From OFTM10 sp964344055 (GTDB lineage Bacteria > Actinomycetota > Acidimicrobiia > Acidimicrobiales > Aldehydirespiratoraceae), in the NCBI GenBank assembly GCA_964344055.1, contig CAYFLT010000020.1:1-56375 (forward strand): a DNA stretch of 56,375 bases. The letters run 5' to 3'. Below, piece by piece: positions 39,936-48,609 of this stretch. The position numbers and the translations under genes are program-made. The notes beneath the pieces are model-generated. The model was given only the letters and a program-made list of their open reading frames with translations. It ran no database searches and was not told where the DNA came from. Positions within the stretch are counted from its first letter, which is position 1, and each line of letters starts with the position of its first letter.

Positions 39936-40835
39936 ATGACGCGACTCGATCGACGCACCTTCCTGGTCGGTTCGGCCACCCTCGCCCTCGCCACGGCCTG
40001 CGGTGGCGGCGACGACGCCGAGTCGTCTCCCCAGCCCGGATCCGGTGACGCGTCCGCGATCGCCTTCCTCGTCCCGTCGTTCCCCGACGGCTACCGGTCT
40101 CCGGCGACGCTGGTGGCGGGCCTCGAGAACCGGATCACCTTCGTGGTTCGGGACCAGGAAACCGTCATGCGCTCGAATGCACCGAGCGAGTTGGCGTTCA
40201 GCATCACCCAGGGCGAGTCCGACATCATCTACGAGGAGACGGTGGCGGCCCGCGCCGACGGGATCATCACGCCCTACTTCCCGCTCCGGTTCACGCCGGC
40301 CGTGGCCGGTGAGTACGTGGCCCGACTCGTCGACCACCCTGACGTCGACCCGATCCCGTTCGTGGTCACGGACAAGGACGCGGTCGCGATCCCCCAGGTG
40401 GGCGACACCGTGCCGATCGTCGCCACCCCAACAGTGGACGACGACCTCGGGGTCACGCCCATCTGCACCCGAGCCGTGCCGTGCCCGTTCCACGACCACA
40501 GCTTCGACACGGTGTTCGACAACGGCCGCCCCACCGTGTTGCTCATCGCCACGCCCGGGTTCTGTCAGACCGACATCTGCGGGCCCGTGGTCGACCTGCT
40601 CATCGATGCCTCAGAGGGGCGCGACGGCATCGACTACGTGCACGCCGAGGTCTACGTCGACCCGAGTGACTTCGACGAGGGAACGTTCCCCGACACCACT
40701 GATGCGGTCGCTGCGATGGGCCTGCCCTACGAGCCGGCCCTGTTCGCGATGGACGCCGAGGGCACGTTGATGGCGCGGCTCGACACCACGTGGGATCGCA
40801 GCGAGCTGGACGAGGCGCTCTCTACGCTCAGCTGA
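39936..40835 (+). CDS. Tat-exported lipoprotein with thioredoxin-like domain
   Basis: 299 residues. The signal peptide has twin arginines (RRTFLVG, Arg6-Arg7) and a lipobox ATAC (Cys22), so a Tat lipoprotein is predicted. An Ig-like or cupredoxin-like domain follows (about 40-150). A thioredoxin-fold domain runs from about 200, with TVLLIATPGFCQTDICGPV. The two cysteines are separated by four residues, unlike CxxC of thioredoxins and CxxxC of SCO proteins. The C-terminus PALFAMDAEGTLMARLD is typical of redoxin folds. Likely an extracytoplasmic thiol or metal protein. The divergent Fe-S/Mo-type gene suggests a shared redox process (inference). Confidence 0.8.
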   Translation: MTRLDRRTFLVGSATLALATACGGGDDAESSPQPGSGDASAIAFLVPSFPDGYRSPATLVAGLENRITFVVRDQETVMRSNAPSELAFSITQGESDIIYEETVAARADGIITPYFPLRFTPAVAGEYVARLVDHPDVDPIPFVVTDKDAVAIPQVGDTVPIVATPTVDDDLGVTPICTRAVPCPFHDHSFDTVFDNGRPTVLLIATPGFCQTDICGPVVDLLIDASEGRDGIDYVHAEVYVDPSDFDEGTFPDTTDAVAAMGLPYEPALFAMDAEGTLMARLDTTWDRSELDEALSTLS

Positions 40836-41148
40836 AGGACTGGCCGCAGCCGCAGGTGCGCTGGGCGTTGGGATTGTCGATCGAGAACCCGGCGTCCTGG
40901 AGCCCGTCCTTGTAGTCGAGGGTGGCGCCCTCGAGGAGCTGGGCGGACGACGGATCGACGATCACGTCGACGCCGCCGAAGTCGGCGGTGACGTCGTCGG
41001 CGGCCCGATCGGTGTCGAAGAACATCTCGTAGGAGAATCCGCTGCATCCGCCCGGGCGGACCGCGACCCGCAGGGCCAGTCCGTCTTCGTTCTCGGCGGT
41101 GATGAGTTCTCCGACCTTGCTTGCAGCACGATCCGTGAGCGTGATCAT
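40828..41148 (-). CDS. erpA: A-type Fe-S cluster carrier (ErpA/IscA/SufA)
   Basis: 106 residues of the HesB fold. The three cluster-binding cysteines are visible: Cys35 in PGGCSGFSY and Cys99/Cys101 in RTCGCGQSF near the C-terminus. Such carriers deliver [2Fe-2S] or [4Fe-4S] clusters to apoproteins. GGAG lies 11 nt before ATG 41148. It is convergent with the Tat lipoprotein (8-nt overlap) and divergent from mrp, another Fe-S carrier. Confidence 0.93.
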   Translation of the reverse strand: MITLTDRAASKVGELITAENEDGLALRVAVRPGGCSGFSYEMFFDTDRAADDVTADFGGVDVIVDPSSAQLLEGATLDYKDGLQDAGFSIDNPNAQRTCGCGQSFS

Positions 41149-41216
41149 GGGTGAGCTTGCTCCTCTGTCTTGATGCGGGGATGAACCCGCCACAAACCTC
41201 GACGAGAGTGTACCGG

Positions 41217-41222
41217 TAGCCT
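41217..41222 (+). promoter_or_regulatory. -10 hexamer TAGCCT for mrp
   Basis: TAGCCT lies 7 nt before GTG 41230. Confidence 0.4.
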
Positions 41223-41229
41223 GGCTGTC

Positions 41230-42428
41230 GTGGCCGCTCACACCACACCCCCTTCCACGGAGCACGTCATGGGGCTCCTGCGCGGCGTGATCGATCCCGA
41301 GCTCGGAAGCGACATCGTCGAGCTCGGGATGGCCAAGTCGGCCGAGGTCGACGCCGAGGGCGTCGCCACCTTGGAGATCGCGCTCACCACCTCGGGTTGC
41401 CCGCTGCGGGCCCAGATCCAGAAGGACATCCGCGCCCGCCTGCTCTCGCTCCCGGGCGTGACCCGGGTGAAGATCAACTGGACAGAGCTCACCCAGGACG
41501 AACGGGCCGCCGCCATGGCCAAGGCCCGTTTCAACGTGAGCCAGGACGCCCCCGACACCGCCGTGCCGCCCACGACGAAGGTGATCATGATCGCCTCCGG
41601 CAAGGGCGGTGTGGGCAAGTCGTCGGTGACCACGAACCTCGCGGCCGCGCTCGCCCATCAGGGATACGCGGTCGGAGTGATGGACGCCGACATCTGGGGT
41701 TTCTCGGTGCCCCGCATGCTCGGCGTCGAAGGCGACCTCCTCGCGTTCGAGGGCCGCATCAAACCCCTCACCCGCGAGATCGGCGACGGCCGGCTCGAGG
41801 TCGTGTCGATGGGGTTCCTGGTCGCCCAGGAGGACTCGGCTCTCAGGTGGCGGGGCCTCATGCTCNNNNNNNNNNCAATCGGGCCGTCCAGCACTTCTGC
41901 CAGGACGTCTCGTGGCCCGACGACCTGGACTACCTGCTCATCGACATGCCGCCGGGCACGGGCGACGTCCAGATGGGTCTCGCCAAGATGTTGCCGAGAG
42001 CGGAAATGGTGATCGTCACGACGCCGGCCCTCAACGCCCAGAAGGTGGCGGCCCGGGTGGCCGACATGGGCCGGAAGAACTACCTCCGCATCGTCGGCGT
42101 GATCGAGAACATGACCGAGTTCGTGGCACCCGACGGCACCACCCACAACCTCTTCGGTGCCGGGGGAGGCGAACAGCTGGCCGCCGACATCGGGGCCCCG
42201 CTGTTGGGCTCGGTGCCGATCGAGCCGATCGTTTCGGAGGGCGGTGATCGCGGCGCGCCGGCAGTGCTGGGCGAAGGACCGGCCGCCGAAGCGCTCCGGG
42301 CCATCGCCACCTCGATCGCCGAGGAGTACGTGCCACCCACCGAGATGGCAGGCTGCAGCGCCCGCATGCTGGATGCCGCGATGGCGGCTCTCGACGCCCT
42401 CGACGGTGGGGACGCGGCCACGGCCTGA
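41230..42428 (+). CDS. mrp: Mrp/ApbC-type Fe-S carrier ATPase with N-terminal MIP18 domain (split by gap)
   Basis: About 395 residues. The N-terminal DUF59/MIP18 domain has VIDPELGSDIVELGM and TTSGCPLRAQIQ. The P-loop domain starts ASGKGGVGKSS (about 121-131), with MDADIWGFSVPRML and, after the gap at 41866-41875, DYLLIDMPPGTGDVQM. A switch to another frame at the gap shows that the true gap length is not 10. The CxxC motif of many ApbC proteins is not seen; a single Cys occurs in MAGCSARM. It assembles and transfers Fe-S clusters in relatives. It is divergent from the ErpA-type gene. Confidence 0.9.
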
Positions 42429-42493
42429 CCTCAACTCCACATCGCAAGCTGCCGATTGGTACAGATGAGTCCTTCGGCGCGAAAGCAGGCGCG

Positions 42494-44050
42494 ATGACGT
42501 CGTGGAACCGTCGGGTGGCCGCGGCCTCCCGGGTCCGCGACATCGACCCCGACTCCCTCGGGGAACGCCTCATCGCGCGCGGCCTACCGGCCGGGCTCCA
42601 TCCCGACGATGCGGTGGCGGTCAATGCTCTGCTACGCCTCGCGGAGAGCCGGGCAACGGGCTTCGGCACCACCGTCCTGGCCCGGGTTGCGGACGAGGAA
42701 GGCCAGGAGCGGGCGGTGCGAATCGTCATCCTGGGCAACGAGAGCGGGGCAACGACCCTGGTCGGTGACGGCGAGGACGAGCTGATCCTGGACCCGGTGA
42801 CCGGGCTCCCCGGGAGGGACTACCTCCTCGAAATGACCGATGCCGCCCTCCAACGAAGCATCGACGTACACCACTCGGTCGCCGTCTATTCGATCGACAT
42901 CGATCGCTTCAAGACCGTCAACGACACCCGCGGGTTCGCTGCCGGTGACGCCGCGCTCCGCGATCTCGCCACGAGGCTGGCCGACGCGCTCCGCCCCGAC
43001 GACGTTCTGAGTCGCTTCGGTGGGGACGAGTTCACGATCCTGTGCCCTGATGTCCTGGGTGTGGCCGAGGCGACCACACTGGCCGAGCGCTTCCGGGCCA
43101 GCTGTTCGGACGCGCCCGTGGACAGCCCGTTGAACGGAATCACGGTGTCGGTCGGCATCGCCCTCGGCAAGGGCGAACAGAGCGCAGAGCAGATGGTCCG
43201 CGACGCCGAAACCGCGCTCTACCAGGCCAAGGGGCTGGGCCGCGACCGGTGTGAGCTGTTCGACGAGGAGCTCCGGACCAAGGCCGAGCGGCATCACAAT
43301 GTCGATCAGCGGCTCCGTCACGCGCTCGACGACGATGCCATCGAGGTCCACTACCAGCCGATCGTCGATCTCTCCACCGACGAGATCGTCGGCTGCGAGG
43401 CCTTGCTGCGCATCGTCGGTGACGACGGCCGCCACCTGAACCCGCGGGAGCTGGTGGGCGCGGCGGAGGACAGCGGACTGATCCGCCGGATCGAGGAGCG
43501 GGTGCTCCAGCGAGCAGCGAACACCATCCGCCTCCTGCCCGAAGGAGATGACGATCCGATCTTCGTCTCGGTCAACGTCTCGGACCGCCGCCTGCTCGAC
43601 AGCCGATTCCCGCTGACCCTCGCCCGGACGCTCCACAACGCCGACCTGCCGGCCGAGCAGGTCCACCTCGAGCTGAACACTGGAGTCCTCTCCCAGAAGG
43701 GGGCGGGGATCCGTCTGGTCACCCAGCTCCGGGCTCTGGGGGTCTGCGTGGTCATCGACGAGTACCTGGGCGCCAACGACATCGAGCTCATCGACGGTGA
43801 CTTCATCGACCTGGTGAAGCTCGACAAGCGCCTGGTCCACGGCATCCACGGCGAACGAGGCCGCGCTCGCGCCGAGCTGGTGATCGGTTCGATCAACGAC
43901 CGTGGCGTCGAGGTCTGTGCGGTGGGGGTGGAGACCGAGGAAGACCTGCGCGCGGTCAAAGAGCTCGGGTGCCGCTACGCCCAGGGCTACTTCTTCTCAC
44001 CGCCAGTGGAGTCTCAGCGCCTCGCCGAACTGCTGACGGTCACCGAATAG
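42494..44050 (+). CDS. diguanylate cyclase GGDEF with degenerate EAL domain
   Basis: A 518-residue soluble protein: an N-terminal 100-residue region of no known fold, a GGDEF domain with intact RFGGDEF (about 173-179), then an EAL domain. In the EAL domain the Glu of EAL (CEALLRI) and the Asn of VNVS are kept. However, the later metal/catalytic motifs have changed: LELNTG instead of LElTE and DEYLGAN instead of DDFGTG. It should make cyclic di-GMP but probably cannot hydrolyse it; the EAL domain may bind it as a receptor. No membrane segments. Its stop overlaps the convergent fxsA by 11 nt. An AGTCC-TT-CGGC element lies at 42468-42477. Confidence 0.88.
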   Translation: MTSWNRRVAAASRVRDIDPDSLGERLIARGLPAGLHPDDAVAVNALLRLAESRATGFGTTVLARVADEEGQERAVRIVILGNESGATTLVGDGEDELILDPVTGLPGRDYLLEMTDAALQRSIDVHHSVAVYSIDIDRFKTVNDTRGFAAGDAALRDLATRLADALRPDDVLSRFGGDEFTILCPDVLGVAEATTLAERFRASCSDAPVDSPLNGITVSVGIALGKGEQSAEQMVRDAETALYQAKGLGRDRCELFDEELRTKAERHHNVDQRLRHALDDDAIEVHYQPIVDLSTDEIVGCEALLRIVGDDGRHLNPRELVGAAEDSGLIRRIEERVLQRAANTIRLLPEGDDDPIFVSVNVSDRRLLDSRFPLTLARTLHNADLPAEQVHLELNTGVLSQKGAGIRLVTQLRALGVCVVIDEYLGANDIELIDGDFIDLVKLDKRLVHGIHGERGRARAELVIGSINDRGVEVCAVGVETEEDLRAVKELGCRYAQGYFFSPPVESQRLAELLTVTE

Positions 44051-44543
44051 CCGGCGGATCCTCCGGGGGTTCGTCCGGGCGGTGGTAGTCGGCTTCGCCG
44101 ACGTCGTAGACGGTTCCGAACCCCGTCTGACCAAACCCTGCCTGGCCAAACCCCGCCTGTCCAAACCCGGTGGTGGTCACCTGGACCCGGTTGCGGAAGC
44201 GGGCGATCAGCATCGTGCGGACGATCGCGCGGGTGGGTGGCAGCAGGAACAGCAGCCCGATCCCGTCGGTGATGAAGCCGGGAGTGAGCATCAAGGCACC
44301 GGCGATGGCGACGAGGAGGCCGTCGACCAGTTCGTTGGTGGGCAACGACCCGGCGGCGAGCTGGGTCTGCACCCTGCGGATCAGGCTCAGGCCCTCACGC
44401 TTGACCATCCATGCCCCGACCACGCTGATCAGGATCATCAGTCCGATGGTCTCCCATCCGCCGATCACCGATCCGACCTGGATGATCACGTAGATCTCGG
44501 CCATGGTGAAGCCGATGAAGAGGAGCGCCAGAAACCCGAACAC
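44040..44543 (-). CDS. fxsA: FxsA family membrane protein with GFGQ repeats
   Basis: A 167-residue protein with a FxsA core: three to four hydrophobic segments, starting VFGFLALLFIGFTMAEIYVI and VGGWETIGLMILISVVGAWM, then the conserved GLLVAIAGALMLTPGFITDGIG. The C-terminal tail carries GFGQ(A/T) three times, followed by an acidic end. E. coli FxsA affects phage F exclusion, but the true role is unknown. GTG 44543 is chosen because TACGAT (minus strand, 44550-44555) lies 6 nt upstream and it places the first helix at the N-terminus as in relatives. Longer in-frame starts would run into the divergent kinase gene. Confidence 0.85.
   Translation of the reverse strand: MFGFLALLFIGFTMAEIYVIIQVGSVIGGWETIGLMILISVVGAWMVKREGLSLIRRVQTQLAAGSLPTNELVDGLLVAIAGALMLTPGFITDGIGLLFLLPPTRAIVRTMLIARFRNRVQVTTTGFGQAGFGQAGFGQTGFGTVYDVGEADYHRPDEPPEDPPAIR
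44114..44168. repeat. 15-bp tandem repeat encoding GFGQ units
   Basis: Units of about 15 bp (ccaaaccc(t/c)gcctg(g/t) on the forward strand) are repeated about three times in the fxsA tail. Copy number may vary between strains. Confidence 0.6.
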
Positions 44544-44549
44544 GGGATC

Positions 44550-44555
44550 ATCGTA
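44550..44555 (-). promoter_or_regulatory. -10 hexamer TACGAT for fxsA
   Basis: TACGAT lies 6 nt before GTG 44543 and decides the start. Confidence 0.45.
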
Positions 44556-44556
44556 G

Positions 44557-45603
44557 ATGCGCGACGTCACCGATCTCACCGCGGCCTCCATCGGCGAGGC
44601 CCTCATGGCCGTAGGCGTCTGCGCCGAACCACCGCGATCAGTGGCGGTGGAGCCGCTGGGTGAGGGGGTGGGACTGCTCGGCACGCTGGCCCGGATACTC
44701 CTCGAGTGGGGTGACCGCGACGATCGGCTCCCGGCGTCGATCGTGGCGAAGCTCCCGACCAGCGAGCCCGGAAACGAGTGGATAGTCGACCATTTCGGCT
44801 ACGACCGGAGAGAGGCCGGGGTGTACCGCGATCTCCGGCCGTGGGAGCGGGCGCCCGCGCCGCGCTGCCTGGCCCAGCATTGGGACGACGAGGCCGGTCG
44901 GGGTTGGCTGCTCCTCGAGGATCTCTCGGAGCTGACCACCGGCGACCAACTCGAGGGTGCCACCGACGACGAGGCCGCCCTCGTGGTCGACACGCTCGCC
45001 TCGTGGCATGCCGCATTCTGGGATGACCCGAGACTCGCGGACCTTCGCTGGCTTCCGGACGCCACCAGTGACGTGGTGGCAGGCTACGGAGGGATCTTCG
45101 ACACCACCTGGCCGACCTGTGTCGAACGCCTCGACGGTGCGCTTTCCGACGCCGTACTCGCCGCCGCCGTCGAACTCCGTGCCCTCTTCGAGTCTGCGTT
45201 GACCGAGTTCGCGTCGACCCCTCGCACCCTCGTCCACGGCGACGCTCGCCTCGACAACGTGCGGTTCGGTACCGACCAGGCCGTCCTGCTCGACTTCCAG
45301 CTCGCCACCCACAGCCGAGGGGCTTACGACCTCGCCTTCTTCTGCGCCGGGTCCCTCTCCACGGAGAGTCGCCGCCGCCTGGAGCCCGATCTCCTCGAGC
45401 GCTACCACCACGGCCTGACGCGCGGCGGCGTACGGGACTACGACCGAGCCCAACTCGACCGTGACTACCGACTCGGCCATATCGTCAACCTGCCCAACCC
45501 GGTCAGCGCGCTGGCGGTGGTGGCCCCGGGCAACGAACGCGGCGCCGAGTTCCTCCGCCGAAACGCCATTCGCGGGATCACCGCAGCGGTCGACCACGCC
45601 TAG
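44557..45603 (+). CDS. aminoglycoside/choline-kinase-like phosphotransferase
   Basis: A 348-residue protein-kinase-like small-molecule kinase of the APH/CHK (ecdysteroid-kinase-like) group. The catalytic loop is LVHGDARLDNVRFG (His-Gly-Asp...Asp-Asn, about 225-238) and the Mg-binding motif is LLDFQLATHSRGAYDL. The N-terminal lobe has ASIVAKLPT, with the ATP-binding Lys. Substrate unknown. The stop TAG doubles as part of TAGGCT, the -10 of selA. No clean -10 precedes its own ATG. Confidence 0.85.
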   Translation: MRDVTDLTAASIGEALMAVGVCAEPPRSVAVEPLGEGVGLLGTLARILLEWGDRDDRLPASIVAKLPTSEPGNEWIVDHFGYDRREAGVYRDLRPWERAPAPRCLAQHWDDEAGRGWLLLEDLSELTTGDQLEGATDDEAALVVDTLASWHAAFWDDPRLADLRWLPDATSDVVAGYGGIFDTTWPTCVERLDGALSDAVLAAAVELRALFESALTEFASTPRTLVHGDARLDNVRFGTDQAVLLDFQLATHSRGAYDLAFFCAGSLSTESRRRLEPDLLERYHHGLTRGGVRDYDRAQLDRDYRLGHIVNLPNPVSALAVVAPGNERGAEFLRRNAIRGITAAVDHA

Positions 45604-45606
45604 GCT
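45601..45606 (+). promoter_or_regulatory. -10 hexamer TAGGCT for selAB
   Basis: TAGGCT lies 9 nt before GTG 45616 and overlaps the upstream stop codon. Confidence 0.35.
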
Positions 45607-45615
45607 GAGCCGACC

Positions 45616-46875
45616 GTGAACGAGCCCGCCGACCGCCCACCCTCCGTCGACAAGCTGGCCCGCTCGCTGGCCGAGGTCGGCCTGCCGCACCCAGTGCTGG
45701 TCGACGTGGCGAGGGCGGCCATCGCCGCCGGTGATCCGGACTCGGCCCGCGGCCGCGCGGAGGAACTGGCGCGCCGGACGCTGCGACCGGTCATCAACGG
45801 CACCGGCACACTCCTGCACACCAACCTCGGTCGCGCCCCGTTGGGTTTCACCCAGCGGGAGCAGTACACGAATCTGGAGTTCGATCTCACCAGTGGCGAG
45901 CGCGGGTCTCGCATGGCGACCGCCGGAGCGCTGATCGCCCGCGCCTGTGGAGCAGAGGCGGCCATCGTGGTCAACAACTGTGCGGCCGCGGTCCTGCTCG
46001 TGCTCGCCGGCCTGGCCGATGGGCGGGAGGTCGTGGTCTCCCGCAGTGAGCTGGTGGAGATCGGTGGTGGCTTCCGCGTTCCGGAGGTGATGGACCGCTC
46101 GGGGGCCCGGCTCGTGGAGGTCGGGACGACGAACCGCACCCGCCGAGCCGATTTCGAGCGGGTGGTGGACGATCCCGCGCACGACATCGGGGTGGTGCTG
46201 CAGGTCCACCAGTCCAACTATCGGATCGTCGGATTCACCGAGGCCCCCCGGACGGCGGAGCTCGCCGATCTCGGCGTGCCGTTGGTCGCCGACATCGGGT
46301 CCGGTCTCCTCGACAGCCGGTGCCCGTGGTTGAAGGGGGGACCACCCGGATGGTTGGCCGACGAGCCTGCCGCCCGCCAGACGCTCGACGCAGGAGCCGG
46401 CGTCATCACCTTCTCCGGCGACAAGCTCTTCGGTGGCCCTCAGGCCGGGATCATCGCTGGTGATGCGGAGCTGGTCGGCCGATGCGCCCGCCACCCCCTG
46501 ATGCGGGCGCTGCGCCCTGGCGGCCTCGTCCTGGCCGCCCTTCAGGACACGGCACTCGCCTACCTTCGGGACGACGGTCAGGCGATCCCGTTCTGGCGCA
46601 TGGCGTCGACTCCGGTGGCAGCACTCCGCGCCCGCGCGCAGGTGATCGGTGGTGACCTCGTGGAGGTCATGTCGACCCCTGGCGGCGGCACGCTGCCCGG
46701 TGTCGAGATCCCGTCGATCGGCCTCCGGCTGGGTGGTGACCGTCGTGCCTCGCTCCGTGAGCGCGAACGGCCGCTGATCGCCCGCATCGTCGACGATCAC
46801 ACGGTGATCGATCTCCGCACCGTCCATCCCGACGACGACGGTGAGATCGCCGAGGCACTGGAGGCACTCGGCTGA
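45616..46875 (+). CDS. selA: L-seryl-tRNA(Sec) selenium transferase
   Basis: A 419-residue PLP enzyme that turns Ser-tRNA(Sec) into Sec-tRNA(Sec) using selenophosphate. Motifs are VINGTGTLLHTNLGRAPL (about 58-75), VVNNCAAAVLLVLAGLADGREVV, the conserved EVGTTNRT, HQSNYRIVGF, and the PLP lysine in FSGDKLFGGPQAG (about Lys270). N-terminal tRNA-binding helices are present. It is somewhat shorter than E. coli SelA (463), as in many Actinobacteria. It overlaps selB by 1 nt. selC is in the window at 21.8 kb; selD is not. Confidence 0.95.
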   Translation: MNEPADRPPSVDKLARSLAEVGLPHPVLVDVARAAIAAGDPDSARGRAEELARRTLRPVINGTGTLLHTNLGRAPLGFTQREQYTNLEFDLTSGERGSRMATAGALIARACGAEAAIVVNNCAAAVLLVLAGLADGREVVVSRSELVEIGGGFRVPEVMDRSGARLVEVGTTNRTRRADFERVVDDPAHDIGVVLQVHQSNYRIVGFTEAPRTAELADLGVPLVADIGSGLLDSRCPWLKGGPPGWLADEPAARQTLDAGAGVITFSGDKLFGGPQAGIIAGDAELVGRCARHPLMRALRPGGLVLAALQDTALAYLRDDGQAIPFWRMASTPVAALRARAQVIGGDLVEVMSTPGGGTLPGVEIPSIGLRLGGDRRASLRERERPLIARIVDDHTVIDLRTVHPDDDGEIAEALEALG

Positions 46876-48593
46876 TGCACGTCGTCGCCACCGCCGGCCA
46901 CGTCGATCACGGCAAGTCCACCCTGATCACCGCGCTCACCGGTACCGACCCCGACCGCCTCGCCGAAGAGAAGGCCCGCGGTCTCACCATCGATCTCGGA
47001 TTCGCCGGGATGAAGCTCCCGTCCGGACGCGGGGTGTCGTTCATCGACGTCCCCGGCCACGTGCGCTTCCTCAAGAACATGCTCGCCGGAGTGGGCGGTG
47101 TCGACGCCTGCCTCTTCGTGGTGGCGGCCACCGAAGGTTGGAAGCCCCAGTCCGAGGAACACCTGCGGATCCTGTCCCTCCTCGGCATCGAGCACGGCAT
47201 CGTCGCCCTCACCAAGGTCGGGCAGGCCGACGAGGAACTCGTCGAACTCGCCCAGCTCGAGATCGCCGACCGGGTGGCCGGCACCTTTCTCGAGGACGCC
47301 CCGATCGTCGACGTCGACGCCATCGACGGCGTCGGCGTCGATGGCGTCGCCGCCGGTCTCGACGCCCTTCTCGACGACACCCCCACCGCGATCGACCGCA
47401 GGAAACCACGGTTGTGGATCGACCGGGTGTTCGCCGCCAAGGGGGCGGGAACGGTGGTCACGGGCACCCTCACCGGCGGCATGATCCGCGTCGACGACGA
47501 GCTCGAGCTCCATCCTCAGGGCATCTCGGTTCGGATCCGGGCCCTCCAGAGCCAGTACGCCGACCGCACCAAGGTCGGCCCCGGCAACCGGGTGGCCGCC
47601 AACCTCACCGGCGTCAGCCACGACCAGCTCACCCGCGGTGACGTGCTCGTCCGGGCCGACGACTGGCACCACACCACCGCGGTCGACGGTTCGCTCCAGG
47701 TGCTCGACACGCTGGACCGTCCGGTCACCCGCCGCGGCGCCCACCTCGCGTATCTCGGTTCCGGCGAGCACCCGGTCCGGGTGCGGGTCCTGGGGCCCGA
47801 CAAGATCGAACCGGGCCGCAGGGGCGCGGTCCGCCTCCATCTGCCGGCTCCCCTCCCTCTGGTGCCGGGCGACCGGTTCATCCTCCGGGAGTCGGGGCAG
47901 GGCGTCACCCTCGGGGGTGGAGAGATTCTCGACGTCGACCCGATCGTGGCCGCCGCGCGCGCCGCGCCGGATCGAGATGTCGCCCGGGTCGTCGCCGAAC
48001 GGGGCCGGGTGGACGTCGACCACCTCGAGCGCCTCACTGGTGAGCGTCGTCTCGCCGACGTCGGCCGGTGGGCGGTCGATCCACCGGTGCTCGAAGAATC
48101 CGCCCGGGCGCTCCGTGCCGCGGTGGACGAGGCGGGAGGGCTCGGGCTCGACATCGCCGGCCTCGACGAGTTCGAGCGAACCGTGCTCGACACCATCGAC
48201 GACATCGCGATCGACGGCGGCCACGCCCGACCGGCAGCCGCGGCCGATCCGCTGGCTGGTCACTCGTTCGTCGACGAACTGGCCGCCGCACCGTTCCAAC
48301 CACCCGATCCCGACGGCATCGACCGGGGTGAGCTCCGGGAGTTGGTGCGGCGTGGAGAGGTCGTCGAAGAAAGCGGAGTGTTCTTCGCGGCATCCGCGGT
48401 CGACGAGGCAGCCCGGGTGGTCGCGCGGCTGCTTCGGGAACAGCCTGACGGCATCACCGTCGCCGAGGCCCGCGACGCATGGGGCACCACCCGGAAGTTC
48501 GCGATCCCCCTGGTCACCCGACTCGACAACACCGGCGTGACCCGACGTCGCGGGGATCTCCGGATCGCCGGTCCTCGCCTCCCGGAGATCTGA
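46875..48593 (+). CDS. selB: selenocysteine-specific elongation factor
   Basis: A 572-residue GTPase that brings Sec-tRNA(Sec) to UGA codons with a SECIS hairpin. G1 is GHVDHGKST (8-16), switch I reads EEKARGLTIDLGFA, and G3 is DVPGH (58-62). The NKxD is replaced by the SelB-typical ALTKVGQAD. EF-Tu-like domains 2 and 3 follow, then winged-helix domains (RNA-binding) from about 370, ending GTTRKFAIPLVTRLDNTGVT. ATG 46875 overlaps the selA TGA, so the two are one operon. Confidence 0.95.
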   Translation: MHVVATAGHVDHGKSTLITALTGTDPDRLAEEKARGLTIDLGFAGMKLPSGRGVSFIDVPGHVRFLKNMLAGVGGVDACLFVVAATEGWKPQSEEHLRILSLLGIEHGIVALTKVGQADEELVELAQLEIADRVAGTFLEDAPIVDVDAIDGVGVDGVAAGLDALLDDTPTAIDRRKPRLWIDRVFAAKGAGTVVTGTLTGGMIRVDDELELHPQGISVRIRALQSQYADRTKVGPGNRVAANLTGVSHDQLTRGDVLVRADDWHHTTAVDGSLQVLDTLDRPVTRRGAHLAYLGSGEHPVRVRVLGPDKIEPGRRGAVRLHLPAPLPLVPGDRFILRESGQGVTLGGGEILDVDPIVAAARAAPDRDVARVVAERGRVDVDHLERLTGERRLADVGRWAVDPPVLEESARALRAAVDEAGGLGLDIAGLDEFERTVLDTIDDIAIDGGHARPAAAADPLAGHSFVDELAAAPFQPPDPDGIDRGELRELVRRGEVVEESGVFFAASAVDEAARVVARLLREQPDGITVAEARDAWGTTRKFAIPLVTRLDNTGVTRRRGDLRIAGPRLPEI

Positions 48594-48609
48594 TCAGGCC
48601 GAGATCAGG

